Notes: generated from the letters alone by a model not told the origin. A stretch of DNA of 64,000 nucleotides from Ciona savignyi (GCA_000149265.1 CH003390.1:145324-209323); one strand, 5' to 3'; positions 22,470 to 34,089 are shown, numbered from the stretch's first letter. A program made the numbers and translations.

Positions 22470-23400
22470 TTAACGAACAGTACAAGTTATAAAACTCTGC
22501 TTACCACTGATTATTGCTGCAGGAATGTCGAATCAGTAAGTTAAATATCAGTTTCAGCAACAATAATTTATGTTAACCATTCAGTAAGTCGGAAGATAAA
22601 ACACGAGGCAGTATGCTAAATTAGGAAAGTTCTTAATGACGTAACAAACGACGATGAAATATTGGGATCGACTAGTCTAGCATCAGGGGCAAACAATGAA
22701 TATCACTCAAAACAAAATAAAAACACCAAAAAACACAATACAACACAGATGTTTCACCAACATTCCTAACCCAATAATTAACCCCAAGCCTAAATCTAAC
22801 CCTAATCAATGTGGCTATCTATTGTATTCTATGTCTTCAAATATAAAAAAATCGTCCGCGAAGCAAGTTACTTAGTTTGGTGCAAGGCATATAGTCTGAT
22901 GCAAAATATATGGGTTAATGCAAGTTAAATTTTAATATTTAAATTTTTCAGAATATATAGGGCATTTTACGAGGTCCGAAAAGTTTGGGTGCAAAGCGTT
23001 TCACATCTGTACGTTTTACTTACTGCGGGAAATTAGGTGGGAATACTATGTTAACAATTTGAAAATACAATGGCCCTTACAAGGTGATAATTACGTCAAG
23101 AGTAATAAAACAAGTGAGAGTCCTTAAAACATCAAACGCTAAAAAAAATTAAAACATAAAATATATATATATACGAAAAGTGCACTGGGCATTTGAAAAA
23201 TAAAGATTCCACAAATAAGAAACGCTAAAATATATGTTAAAGTTTAATTAATCTACCAGAAGCAATGCGTAAAAAGTTTGCATTTTTAAAAACAGCATTT
23301 TTTTATTTATTGAAATTTCGTACCGAACACTACTGAGTAAACCTTGTAAAACGTATAATTGTTAAATGAACACTGTGTAAATGTAAAAGGCACGAGACGT
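22470..23400. other. AT-rich region, nothing recognised
   Basis: Low-complexity AT tracts including a short TATA run near 23161-23175. No coding exon or known repeat seen. Confidence 0.4.
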
Positions 23401-23406
23401 TATAAT

Positions 23407-23579
23407 CAGTGATGGAATTCAAAATTTTAAGAACAGTTTCTCTTTTTTGTATCGTAGCCTACTTACTAACAACAGGTTCCCTAAAAGGTCTAATGTCTGT
23501 AAAAAAGCAAGAATCGGATCGGTGATTATCCCGACGTTCCAAAAACGGCTTCGACCAAACCTCTTGAATCCCATCACTG
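23407..23579. mobile_element. hAT-type MITE (CAGTGATGG family), copy 2
   Basis: 173 bp. Flanking octamers GTTATAAT and GTTATAAC match at seven of eight positions. Confidence 0.8.
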
Positions 23580-23599
23580 GTTATAACGAGTATTTTTAA

Positions 23600-23708
23600 G
23601 TTTACCTCGCGGCCATTATCTGGTTAGCTATTGCAATGTGTTTAATATAATTAATACACTGCTGTGTTTAGTTCAACCAATAATTCACTGGGTTCCCAGC
23701 AACGTCTG
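23600..23708 (-). mobile_element. tRNA-derived SINE fragment
   Basis: Middle part only: CTCGCGGCCATTATCTGGTTA, CTATTGCAATGTGT, AATTCACTGGGTTC. Confidence 0.6.
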
Positions 23709-24076
23709 GCTTATCTCGGAATTAAAGTAAATTGAGGTCAAATCCATTTCATTTAGTAATTCGCATGGCAATAATGTTGATTTACAGATCATACCCAATA
23801 CCAATAAAAACAAGCGGACCATTGAAATAATGTTAAAACTCAATAACAAACCACCCTATTAGTTAACATAGCAATAATATGATACCAAGACACATTGTAA
23901 AAAGTTGGAAATTGATGGTTTTTTTTTCACTTTTGGTCACTTGAAACGTAAATAGAACAAACCATTTATATGAGGGGGTAATGGGAGGTGGAAAAGGCAG
24001 AAATGAAATCATTACAATTTCAATATAGGTATTAAGGAAAAAATTAACTAAAATACGACTAAGCCAATGGTAAAGA

Positions 24077-27000
24077 TTACAAAGATAAATTTTTCTCCTT
24101 GTACTTGTAATATTCGCTCATTCTTAGCTGGGAATACCTGGAAGCGTTGTAACATGTGATTGATTCAGGTTTATCTACGTGAATAGGATAACGCAAGGGG
24201 GTTAACACACAGGCAACCGTCAAATTACTTTGCGCCAACCATCGGGTTACCGGAGCTATTAAAATGTTTTTAAATGAATGAAACTTTCCTTTAATTTGGT
24301 AGAACCCATATTTCACTTAGTTCCGTGAAGTGCCGTGCCCACGGGTAAAACCCAATAGCTAGTGATCAGTTTTAAACCTGCATCCTTTTTAAACCTTTAG
24401 TAGAATCCACTAATTAAACGCAAGAAGCATTCTTACACAGCGCACATTGTTGGGTCACATGGGTATTGCAGTCTCTATAATTAAGACCAGTGATTCCCAA
24501 CCGCGGCTCCGAGAGCCGCATGCGGCTCCCAGCTAGCCTTCTTGCGGCTCTTATTGACCTTTGAAAATCCCCTAAAATATTACAAAAATCTGATTCTAAT
24601 AATAAAAAAAAAAATTAGTATTCTAAAATTACCCTTGCTTAGTTTGAAGGCTGGGAAAAGAGTTTTTACTTCATAGTTAAGATTAGAGGCAAGGGAAGTT
24701 GTGAAAAGGCTGCTATTGTTACGTCACTGTTTTCTTAAAGCAGTGTGTTTTCATGAGTGTTTTCATGCGGCTCCATACGTATTCTAAAATTTGAAATTTG
24801 GCCCCAACCCTAAAAAAGGTTGGGAACCACTGATTCAGACGGTTCTTTAACTTGATAGAAACAGTTTCAAACCTTGAACCATTTAGTTAAAGTGCGATGC
24901 ACTAATCCACCAAGCTATCAGACAAAAAGTATTTCCACAAACACATCGAACTTACCCTTTGTAGTCAAAGTCAATTTGTGAGAACTTATGTTGCACCAGT
25001 GACCATATTCCCCAGAATAAATGTGCAGCCTGAGAATGTACATGTTTGTTAATAAGCACCACACTCAAGTTGAGTTATTGAGACTTTTAAACAAAGTTCA
25101 CAAGATTTCTCCCAGATTGTAAGATAACGGCAAATATAAAGGTCAGATACACAACCGGTTAGTCTGGTGGTTTATGGCGACGCCTTCAACCGAAAGGTTT
25201 AAGGTTCGGAAATGGTCTCAAGCTAGTCGGTTGTGTCCTTGGGCAAGGCACTTTACGGACATTGCCTGAACCCAGCGGATTAATGGGTTTTACCAAATTG
25301 AAGGAACGTGTCTATCATACACAACACACTACAATAGCTCCAATAACCCTACAGTGGGTGCGAGGTAATCTGACAATTTCCCAAGTGATAACCCCCTTGG
25401 TTTTCCCATTCACGGAGATTAACCAGAATATCCTATCCTATTATGCAAGTGTTGTCACAGCTCTTTGTGCATACAGTTGAAAGGTTATTTGATCGAAACC
25501 AGCTTAACCCCCATATATTCCCACCTTAATACTAATCAACCTGAAAGACTCACCAACGCGAACTTGTTGACCTCCCGATACAACTTCTCTACGTCTTCAT
25601 CAGACACATCATCTTCCACCAAACCCCGATATGCGGCCAGGTACCCACGCAACCAGCGCAGTTGCAACCCCCTATCGGGGTACAGGCTGAAGTCGGCGTT
25701 ATCTATACCTGGGGGAGGGGAAGGTGGGGTTAATTCGTTGAGTATATCCAGTAATGGGGTTTAAGAGGTTCGCATGGGTTCGGTCGAACTCGTTTTTTGA
25801 ACGTCGGGATAATCACCGATCCGATTCTTGCATTTTTACATACATTTGACCTTTTAGGGAACCTGTTGTTAGTAAGTACGATAAAAAAGAGAACCTGTTC
25901 TTAAAATTTTGAATTCCATCACTGGTTATATCCTACCAACTCAACATCATGGAGTTGCAAAAGTTTAAAAAAAAATAGATTTGACCGATAAGCTTGGTGG
26001 GTAGTGCGGATTTCAGCTGATGGGTTATAGGTTCGGAACTGGTCGCTAGCTAGTCGGTTGTGTCCTTGGACAAGGCATTTAACGGACATTGACTGAACCC
26101 AGCGGATTAATGGGTTCTATCAAATTGTAGGAACGTGTGAATCATATACAACACACTGCAATAGCTCCAGTACCCGACGATGGGCGTGAGGTGATCTGAC
26201 GATTGCACGTGTGTTAACCCCCTTAAGGTACCTACCCACCCCATGAATATCCGACCCACTCATACTGACCAGCAAATTCACAGAAGTGGTTTCCGATATC
26301 TGCACCTTGGTAGTTGTAGCCGGCGTATTCGTAGTCGATGAAGCTTAGATTCCCTGTGATATGATGTGGTTTATAGTGGGAAAATGTCGTCTTTTGGTGG
26401 AATTCTCACAATTACCACTTCAAAAAAGCTGTGCTATTTTTAATTTTAATTCAAAAGGGGTTTGGTGGTCGTGTCCGCTATATTTATTAAATTTTATACT
26501 TTTTACATATAATAACTCCTATATATAAACTGTCTTGGTGACAAGCCCATCATGGGTACGAAACTCGGCTCGGTAAATAACTACCTTCTTCTTCGTTGTA
26601 GATGATGTTGTGGACCAAGAGGTCGTTGTGACAGAAAACGAGGGGGGAGTTTAGATCCACTAGGAGGAGCTCTAACTCTCTCACCTCTGCACGAAGTCGG
26701 GCCTCGAGTTCTGTGTCCACCGGTCTATAAATAGAACATGAGTTAGTACGTCGCCTTTCAGCTGAAAGGTCGCAGGTGCAAAACTGGTCGCTAGCTGGTC
26801 GGTTGTGTCCTTTGGCAAGGCATCTAACAAACTTTGCCTGAACCTAGCGGATTAATGGGTTCTATCAAATTGAAGGAACATGTGAATCCTATACAACACA
26901 CTGTAATAGCTCTGGTAACCAGACGGTGATCTGACGATTGCCCGTGTGGTAACACCTTTGGTTTTCCCATTCACGGGGATAAACATGAATATTTTATCCT

Positions 27001-30000
27001 ATCCTATCCTAATTCAACATCATGACTATTATTATTAAAACAAAACTCAAACATCATATGACCAGCCACCTCACCCATCAGAGTCATCAAAGGCAATCCC
27101 CATAAATTTCCGGATTAATTTAAAAGTTTGAGCCTCTGGTTTGTGGTCAGTAGGTAGTGGGATCTTGTGCATTCGTGCCATTTCCTGGCCTACAAGTCTG
27201 GAAAAAGAGGAACGATTTTCCCACTACTAATTTTAATTTATATTATGAACGAAAGGATGGGATATTTATCCCCTTGAATGGGAAACGCAAGGGAATTAAC
27301 ACCCAGGTAGACGTCAGATTACATCACGCCCACAGACTGGTTACCGGAGCTATTGTAGTGTGTTGTGTACGATTGAAATGTTGTTTTATCTTTGTTAGAA
27401 CCCATCATTTTACTGGATTCAGTCAATGTCCGCTATATGCTGTGCCCAAGGACACAGCCGCCCAAGTCTAGCGAGAATGATCAACTATTAAGTGGGCTTT
27501 TCACAACAAATATTAAATTCATATTATTATTAAGTGTGTATTTTGCAAATTTCGGCCAAAATAAATAAATTGTATAAAAGTCAGCAAAAAATGAGATAAT
27601 TGTTTTTTAATTATTGATTGAAAATGGATTAGAACCATTTTTAACACTTCTAAAAAATATTTCGTCTGCATTGCAAGCTAGAAATGACCTCCCATACCTG
27701 CAAACAACATCTTTCCTAACAGTTTGTGGAGTTAGAGTTGTTCCTTTGATAAACTGGTAAGCCAGGCCATTGTTGAACACACAATATAGAAGTGGGGCGC
27801 ACTTATGGTGGTGAAGCAACTCAAAGCTTTCAACCTGTGGAGAACAATTAGTCGGGTGGGTTAGTGCGTTGCCTTTTTAACCGAAGAGTGGCTAGATCGA
27901 ATTAAAACCGGTCGCGAGCCAGTAGGTTGTGTCCTTGAGCAAACACTTAGCAGACATTGCCTCGAGCAAGTAATAGAAGGAACATCTTAATCATATACAA
28001 CACATTGCAATAGGTTTCTCAACTTTCATCCGCGCAAGTTAACAGATAGTAATCGTGGATAAATCATGTGATTGTCTACAGTAGCAATTGTTGGGCTTAA
28101 TATAATCAGCAAGTTAGAACTTAAAACATAGTTGTGCTGCTCGACACTGGGACCTGTTGCCTTGTGTCTACTTTGTTTATAGGTTCTACTTATTCCGGTC
28201 CTAGTGCTTTTTATTATTGGTAAGTTTAAAAAGGAAGTATTTCATTATAATGATCTTTGTAACCCCGTGTGTGAAATAACAGATCACCTCTTGTCAGCTG
28301 TAACCATTGTCGTGTGATGTTTCACGATCAATTTCATTAAATTCACTTGGTGAAGTAAAAACTCGGACAATTAATTTCAACCAAAACACAAATAACCCAA
28401 TACACAAATCCTTGCCCCAGTCCCCAACCCAACCGACCTCTGCTTTTCGATCCAAAAATATTTCCGTCTTGTTTCCATTGACCCTTACGAGGACGGTGTC
28501 ACTTTTACGACCGTTTTCGTGGAAACCGAACATTTTGTTCGTGATGCCGTTATCAAACACCTGGGTCAGAGTTGCATTATTCAACAGTGGATGTGATTTA
28601 GTTTTTATTACAATACAATTCTTTTTCAATAAAACGTTACAAAAAAGAACCTTTTGTCAAATTTATTCAGCATAAAGTCAGACAATTATTGGTCAATATT
28701 TGGTCATTTAAGATAAAACTTAAAAAAACTAAGTTACTTTTCCTTCTGGGTAACGGTTGAATTATTTATCAGTGGTGTCCATGAGCACCAGTTTGTTTGC
28801 AAACGCAAAATGGGGAAGGGCAGTGGGGGTGTGGCTTTACTTAATTTCAACTAGTTTTAAATTTAAAAAAAAAAGATTTTTGCAGTTTGACAAATGATGC
28901 AAAAAATCATAAATGTTTTTTTTTACAGCTTGTTGGGTATTAAAAATTTAAAATATGTCAAACACCTAAAATAGGGGTTCTTAACCGATGGACCATGACA
29001 TCAAAAGGTGTCGTTTACAGATATGGAAGTGGGTCATGGGAGCATTTGGCAGTGGGCCACATAGACAGAGTCTCTGTAACAGAGCTATTTGGGTTAATTA
29101 GAAAGTTGGTAAAATTTTTAATTTCATTATTTAGATAATTAAACAGTACACTTGTATGTCTCTGGTTTTGATTGAAGCTAAAATGAAAGAAGCTGATATG
29201 GCGTTTCCGCCACTTTATAACATGAACAACATTCTGTTAGAGGGCATCAACAGGAATATTAAGTATCTAAAAAATCAAACTACGAAGGAATTTCGTACTG
29301 GCATTTAGCATGTATAACATCCTTTGTCTTGTGATTTCGAGTATCTACATTGTATATTTTATAGGCTAGAACTTCGTAATTTTTAAAGCGAGCCACGGAA
29401 TATTATCAAAACAAAAGTGGGCCCTGATTATAAAAAGGTTAAGAATCCCTGACATAAAGAAATGTAACTGAATTTTATGAAAACATTTAAATGTCATTTA
29501 AATCTCTTATAAAAAAAGCTATTGAAAAAGTCAATAAGTCAAAAAGTTAAATGGAAAGCACCAGTGTATTTTATACCATGTCACCTTAGGTTTTTGTACC
29601 AGCCGTGCCACCCCAATCAACCTCCACGGTCAAACACAAAAACCATGTAACTTTTCCTAACCACACCATATATGTCCGACGGGTTAGTATTATAGTTTAT
29701 TACATCACTTTCCAGCCTAAAGGTTGTAGATACCAAACTGGTCGCTAGCTAGTCGGTTGTGTCTTTAGGCAAGGCATTCAACAGACATTGCTTGAACCCA
29801 TCGGATTAATAGTTTATATCTAATTAAAGAAACATGTGCATCATACACAACACACTGCAATAGCTCCGGTAACAAGACAGTGGGCGCGAGGTGATCTTAC
29901 AATTGCCCGTGTGTTAACCCCTTTGGTTTTTCCAGTCACATGGATAAACATAAATATATTATCCTAAAAGTCAAACAATATACCGGTACTGAACAGTTTA

Positions 30001-30165
30001 TATATTTTTACCAAACTATATTCCTTTGATATTTTAGATGCTTACTTTATGATTTATAGATTCTTCCTTCCAAGCCGGACGAACAAGCTTCAAAATCCCC
30101 CGCGCTCCTTCCAACGCATGCTCTATATCAATACTGATATCAACTTTAAGTACTTGGTTCTCCAT
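24077..30165 (-). CDS. ETNK: Ethanolamine kinase (ETNK1/2-like), 338 aa, nine exons
   Basis: Phosphorylates ethanolamine with ATP, the first step of the CDP-ethanolamine route to phosphatidylethanolamine. Exons: 30046-30165, 28438-28560, 27698-27834, 27075-27197, 26585-26724, 26270-26353, 25554-25708, 24956-25029, 24077-24137; all phases agree. Order of family blocks: N-terminal ILKLVRPAWKEESI, then VFDNGITNKMFGF, VLVRVNGNKTEIFLDR, CAPLLYCVFNNGLAYQFIKG. The kinase motif CHNDLLVHNIIYN is at about 199-211 (His200, Asp202), and FIDYEYAGYNY with DIGNHFCEFAG at about 219-243. Then FSLYPDR, FWGIWSLVQHKFS and a short tail ending YYKYKEKNLSL. Length is slightly below vertebrate ETNKs. The start is the only ATG before exon 1's conserved part. 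Choline kinase is less likely, given GITNK and DIGNHF. Confidence 0.93.
24165..24385 (-). mobile_element. tRNA-derived SINE in ETNK intron 8
   Basis: Begins 28 bp from the last exon; diverged and without the TATCC end. Confidence 0.7.
24488..24832. mobile_element. hAT-type MITE in ETNK intron 8
   Basis: Ends CAGTGATTCCCAACC and GGTTGGGAACCACTG are inverted. Flanking octamers ATTAAGAC and ATTCAGAC agree at seven of eight positions. Contains repeated GCGGCTC blocks. Confidence 0.85.
25153..25440 (+). mobile_element. tRNA-derived SINE in ETNK intron 7, full length
   Basis: CCGGTTAGTCTGGTGG head to ATATCCTATCC tail, with all internal blocks present. Confidence 0.85.
25749..25924. mobile_element. 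hAT-type MITE (CAGTGATGG family), copy 3
   Basis: Inverted orientation relative to copies 1 and 2, in ETNK intron 6. Flanks AGTATATC and GTTATATC. Confidence 0.75.
25981..26225 (+). mobile_element. tRNA-derived SINE in ETNK intron 6
   Basis: Head complete (ACCGATAAGCTTGGTGGG); tail stops after GTGTTAACCCCC. Confidence 0.8.
26519..26582 (+). mobile_element. Second tRNA-like family fragment in ETNK intron 5
   Basis: TCTTGGTGACAAGCCCATC and GGTACGAAACTCGGCTCGGT arms only, ending at the intron's 5' splice site. Confidence 0.6.
26741..27011 (+). mobile_element. tRNA-derived SINE filling ETNK intron 4
   Basis: Occupies about 270 of the 350 bp of this intron, beginning about 16 bp from the exon 5 boundary; the first bases of the head are missing. 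Confidence 0.8.
27250..27475 (-). mobile_element. tRNA-derived SINE in ETNK intron 3
   Basis: Diverged; GGGATATTTATCCCC through CCGCCCAAGTCTAGCGA. Confidence 0.7.
27850..28015 (+). mobile_element. tRNA-derived SINE fragment in ETNK intron 2
   Basis: Head GTCGGGTGGGTTAGTGCGTT and GGTTGTGTCCTTGAGC; truncated after CACATTGCAATAG. Confidence 0.7.
28972..29451. mobile_element. hAT-type MITE in ETNK intron 1
   Basis: Ends TAGGGGTTCTTAACC and GGTTAAGAATCCCTG are inverted. Candidate 8-bp flanks ACCTAAAA and ACATAAAG agree at six positions. Confidence 0.7.
29675..29966 (+). mobile_element. tRNA-derived SINE in ETNK intron 1, full length
   Basis: TCCGACGGGTTAGTATTATAG head to ATATATTATCC tail. Confidence 0.8.
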
Positions 30166-30339
30166 TACTGGGGCTATTAGTATGTAAAGCTGAAATGACA
30201 TCAATTTATAAAGCGTTAGCATGTAATAGTTCAATAATTAAAAATATGAACGAATTTAAGAAATGTTTCAACACAGATTTTGCACAAGAAACAACAATAA
30301 GAAACAAGCATTTCACAGTAAGAAATAGATAAATATATA

Positions 30340-30480
30340 CAAATATATGTTATTAGACATATTTTGCATTACATATACATTTATTATGTATTACATATAT
30401 ATATTATATTACATATGCATTTATTATGTATTACATATAAAGTCTATTACATATACATAAATTATGTATTACATATGTTG
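30340..30480. repeat. AT-rich tandem repeat
   Basis: Unit like TTATGTATTACATATACATT, about four copies, just upstream of the ETNK first coding exon. Confidence 0.75.
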
Positions 30481-30950
30481 TTTTTAGTCAAAACCAAAAT
30501 TTCTCTATGATGCGATTTTTTTTTACTTCATCTTTGTCTGATACCAATCGCACTACTACATGATAAATATTAAAATGGAATAAATGTTAAGTGTTAATTG
30601 AACTAATGCAGAATCAATGATTGTGGTTTAAACACCCTGCAGAGTACAATATTCATGTTTTCCCATACGATTACATTAGACGTTTAAACACAGGAAATCT
30701 TGTGGAAGCTATTGTTCAATATGTAAACACGAATAATTAATTTAATTTCACGGAATTAATGCAACAGCCTGCTTTGCCAATAACAAAATCGTGACAGACA
30801 TATCCTGTATACGGCCAGCATTATTATCACCTTAGGACCAAGAACATGATGCTTCATTATTAGCACAAAATACAAAGTTTAACATTTATCCTGAAAAGTT
30901 GGTTTTAATAAAGTATCTTGCTACTCTCTTAATGTTTTCTGCTTTAATAT

Positions 30951-31211
30951 TCAGTAATTGCTGTATTTGTTTTGACAAATATTTAACAATTTTTGCGATC
31001 TGTTTTTCCAATTATTAATAGTCGACGTTGCAGCGAGATAAACAAAATAAAATTGATTGGTAAAATTGTAAAGAATGCTTCCAAGAATTATAGACAACGA
31101 TGGTTTAATAACCCAACTGTAACTCCCTTGAATAAGAGTGGGAAATAATGAATATGATATCCATGAAGTGATATCAATTGTTATAATATAAGCATTAATT
31201 AGCTTCTTCAT
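30951..31211 (-). CDS. Small two-helix membrane protein ORF, possible second cistron
   Basis: 86 codons from ATG at 31211 to stop at 30951, only 15 bp after the BLOC1S2 stop and on the same strand. Two hydrophobic stretches (about residues 5-29 and 36-63) are followed by a basic, Asn-rich tail (NNWKNRSQKLLNICQNK), giving the look of a small organelle or ER membrane protein. I do not recognise a family. Being so close to the upstream gene fits the short-spaced, trans-spliced operons known in Ciona. It could also be a chance ORF in a 3' UTR. Confidence 0.4.
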   Translation of the reverse strand: MKKLINAYIITIDITSWISYSLFPTLIQGSYSWVIKPSLSIILGSILYNFTNQFYFVYLAATSTINNWKNRSQKLLNICQNKYSNY

Positions 31212-31225
31212 GTGATGTGGGAAGA

Positions 31226-31231
31226 TTTATT
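31226..31231 (-). terminator. AATAAA overlapping the BLOC1S2 stop codon
   Basis: The bases CAATAAAT contain both the TAA stop and a canonical polyadenylation signal, immediately ahead of the next ORF. Confidence 0.4.
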
Positions 31232-31703
31232 GAGTTTGCTTCTGAGCTTTTTTAAACCGTTCCTCCAATCGTTTGGAATACGCGTCCAGTTTATACGCAG
31301 CCTTCTCCAATTCCATAACATTTTGTTCGATAGATTCAATCTGTTCCAGGTACGGCTGGAGGTCAGAAAACTTCTGGTTCAGAAGATGTAACGAGTCACC
31401 GACCATACGCGCTGAGTCATGCATCTCATTGTACCGAGAAATAGTTGCTTTGTTCATGTTTTCCAGGAGCAAGTAATCCTGAACGGTGTTCTCCACTTCA
31501 CCATTCAAATAAACGGAAACTTTTTGAAACATTTCGGAGCATAAATGTTTTAAATTTTCATTTTCAACTGATATTGTATCTTGGGCACTATTGTCAGCTT
31601 GTTGTTGAAGTTCGTGATTTTGCTCATCTTGGTCAACATTCACTTGAGATGCAGCATGACTTGTGTCAGGCATATTCTCAGTGGCTTCAATTGCGGTATT
31701 CAT
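31227..31703 (-). CDS. BLOC1S2: BLOC-1 complex subunit 2, 158 aa, single exon
   Basis: Subunit of BLOC-1 (lysosome-related organelle biogenesis) and of BORC (lysosome positioning) in animals. Residues 1-50 are acidic and Gln/Asn-rich. The conserved helical domain follows: NLKHLCSEMFQKVSVYLNGE, DYLLLENMNKATISRYNEM, LNQKFSDLQPYLEQIESIE and LEKAAYKLDAYSKRLEERFK, then a short basic end. This matches vertebrate BLOC1S2 nearly end to end. The ATG at 31703 is chosen; no earlier in-frame ATG exists. An AATAAA overlaps the stop codon. Confidence 0.95.
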   Translation of the reverse strand: MNTAIEATENMPDTSHAASQVNVDQDEQNHELQQQADNSAQDTISVENENLKHLCSEMFQKVSVYLNGEVENTVQDYLLLENMNKATISRYNEMHDSARMVGDSLHLLNQKFSDLQPYLEQIESIEQNVMELEKAAYKLDAYSKRLEERFKKAQKQTQ

Positions 31704-31832
31704 TTTTAAAAACAATGCAGACAGGTTAAACTAGCTATAGGAACTCTTTGAAAAATTGCATTGTTTTTAATCAGCATGGTACAAAATATGGCAACTTGTA
31801 TAATGCGTTGATGTTAATATAAAAGTTTGTGG

Positions 31833-31955
31833 GTTCGCTAGTGGATTAATGGCTTGGGTGTAATGGTAGAAATAGCTAACTAAAAGAAACGTTTGAATTA
31901 TAGCCTACACAACACACTGCAATAGCTTCGGTAAAAGGACGGAGGGCACGAGGTG
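31833..31955 (+). mobile_element. tRNA-derived SINE fragment
   Basis: Only GTGGATTAATGG through ACACACTGCAATAGC and GGCACGAGGTGAT, just upstream of BLOC1S2. Confidence 0.55.
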
Positions 31956-31974
31956 ATAATGTTACTTTGATTTT

Positions 31975-32163
31975 TTAAATGGAAGGTAAAAGGGGGAAAC
32001 TAAAAGAGGGAAAGAGGAAATGCAGGGAAACTGCACACTTAAATAAAGATGAGGGCATTAGAGTTAGTTTTAAAGCTGGTATTGGTGTTAGGGTTAGTTC
32101 AGGGTTAGGAATAATTTTTATAATTTAGTGAGCAGTTTCCCTCTTACCCTCCGTTTAGTGTTG
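31975..32163. mobile_element. GGAGGGAAA-type MITE
   Basis: AAACTAAAAGAGGGAAAG at left and CCGTTTAGTGTTGCCC at right, with the TTAGGGTTAG-like central region of the family. Confidence 0.7.
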
Positions 32164-32274
32164 CCCAGGATAAAACATGATTATGCACAGTTTTTTGTTA
32201 CTCATAAAGATTGAATGGGCCCATTAAAAACTTCTAATTTAGTGAGTGGAACATGTACACATCACACAAACAAA

Positions 32275-32406
32275 GGGGGGAAGTAAACCAAGGGTAATTA
32301 TACGATGTTTATACTGCCAGCTCGTAATCGTGTGTAAATTACCCAAGTGTGCAAAGACGAAGGGAAAAAAAACTCGAGTGTGCAGCTGCCGTAGTTTCCA
32401 TACTGG
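32275..32406. mobile_element. Fragment of the 9-bp-TSD MITE family
   Basis: Shares AATTATACGATGTTTAT, AATTACCCAAGTGTGCAAAG and CTCGAGTGTGCAGCTGCCGT with the element at 2818-3224. Confidence 0.75.
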
Positions 32407-32416
32407 GGTGAGGTGG

Positions 32417-32634
32417 GGCAACACTAAAAAGAGTGAAAGCAGGAAGGAGGGAAACTGCTTACTTAACTATAGAAACTAATTCTAACCCTGCCCCAAACAC
32501 AAACCTTAACCCCAGAGCTAACCTTAACTCCAACCCTATGTTTAAAACTAACTCTACTGTCCTAATCTTTATTTTAGTGTGCAGTTTTTCTCCTTCCCGC
32601 CTTCCCTCCTTTTCTCTTTCACTCCTTTTAGTTT
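32417..32634. mobile_element. GGAGGGAAA-type MITE, full length
   Basis: CACTAAAAAGAGTGAAAGC at left, TTTTAGTGTGCAGTTTTTC and CACTCCTTTTAG at right. A further fragment follows at 32643-32724. Confidence 0.75.
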
Positions 32635-32739
32635 TTCACAGGATATAACAGTTTAGGGCAGGGTTAGAATTAGTTTCCATAGTTTAAGTGAGCAGTTTTC
32701 CCTTTTCTTCCCGTTAGTATCGTCCTACACATACGTCAC

Positions 32740-34000
32740 GTATGCGTGGATAGTGTACGTGCATATTTCAACCACGTGTCCTTCCGGTTGGCGCTCGTCT
32801 TGAAAATCACTATCAATCAATCAAAGATATTTAAATACCACCTCCAACTAAACTGTTTTGGCTGGTATTTCTCGCAAACGCAAACGACAAACTGTAATGT
32901 AAAGTAAACAAATATAACTCGTCTCACCAAAATAAATCGTTGCGCTTGCACGTTGTGTAGCGGAAATAATATGCAAGATAGGCGTCTATCACTAGCAATT
33001 TGCTGTATTTGTACAAAGTACATTTATCTGTAATGCAAACACAATAAGCAACCCTGTCAACAGGCTTTTTATACAGTCGTCATTTAAAATACATACATTA
33101 ATGGGGATTTCCCTGATTAGAAACAAGATAAATTCTATTCTATTAAGGGGAGACATACAGTTGGGTGGTTAACCCGCAGTTTTCAGTTTTTAAATACAGT
33201 AGCTAGATAATGTGCTCGCTCTGGTTGATAAGTCCAGAAAGTACTAAAATAAGTATTCCAATGCAAATATACACAGCTTTTTACGATTGTGGATCGTCCG
33301 TAGTGGCGGTTGGGTTATAGCTTCCTGGCGTCTTGGCGAACCGCGCTGTGAGCAAGCTTAATGGCTTTTAAACGCATTGGACGCTATATAACACAGAAAC
33401 CCTGCTTCTGACTAATTCTCATTAGTTTCAGAACCTAAGTCACACTTTAACGTAAGGTTTATTCTTTATCTTAAAAAAGTACGTTATTCAGCCATAATTT
33501 ATATCTTATTTACTACTATCGGTTATATAGAAAACTCTTACGTGGCTAGAAAGGTGCTCTGGGACAATCCCGAAGCCTCCAGACAGAACGGTTTAATTGT
33601 TGTTTGAAAATTACTTTTTACTACTTAAAGGCAGAGAATATCTTGTTAAAAAACGATAATTCATACGCAGGAAACAACCAATAAAACAATTGTACACATA
33701 TAAGCTGACGGTCTTTTCCGGCGTGAAAAGGTCGTTATTATAATAGACATAAAAATATTAACAACGGGATGCAACATATACATGAAAATCGCAAGGAAAT
33801 CCTACTTATACGAAAGCAAAGTTTAGTTCGAGTATATCGTAGTAGCTAGTGAAATAAATCATAAGACATGAGACATAAAGAAATGAATATAAATTTAAAT
33901 ATAGGGTGCGGGCAAATCTAAACAAGTTAGACAGATTACAATTATTTTTACAACAAATTCTAAAAATTAAACGATAAAAAGATCAGAAGAAAAGTGAGTG
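32740..34000. other. Mostly unique DNA, no supported gene
   Basis: On the minus strand 32935-33031 is framed by TACAG and GTGAGA and is open in two frames (one reads KLLVIDAYLAYYFRYTTCKR), but it has no partner exon. The remainder shows no coding signal or repeat that I recognise. Confidence 0.3.
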
Positions 34001-34002
34001 TA

Positions 34003-34075
34003 CGGTCGTGTGTCCAAATGATTAACGCGACCAATACATATAACAAATTATATACAAAAAACGGTCTTTAGAGAG
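34003..34075 (+). mobile_element. Second tRNA-like family fragment
   Basis: GTGTGTCCAAATGATTAACG head and AAAAAACGGTC middle; abuts copy 2 of the four-copy repeat. Confidence 0.6.
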
Positions 34076-34089
34076 GTCGGCTGTAGGAG

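Noticed and set aside
28307..28675. 122-codon plus-strand ORF
   Set aside because: Antisense to ethanolamine kinase exon 2 and its intron, whose sense translation matches the family.
32817..33023. Minus-strand ORF with plausible splice borders
   Set aside because: Two frames are open, no neighbouring exon in phase was found, and no family is recognised; noted only in the region entry.
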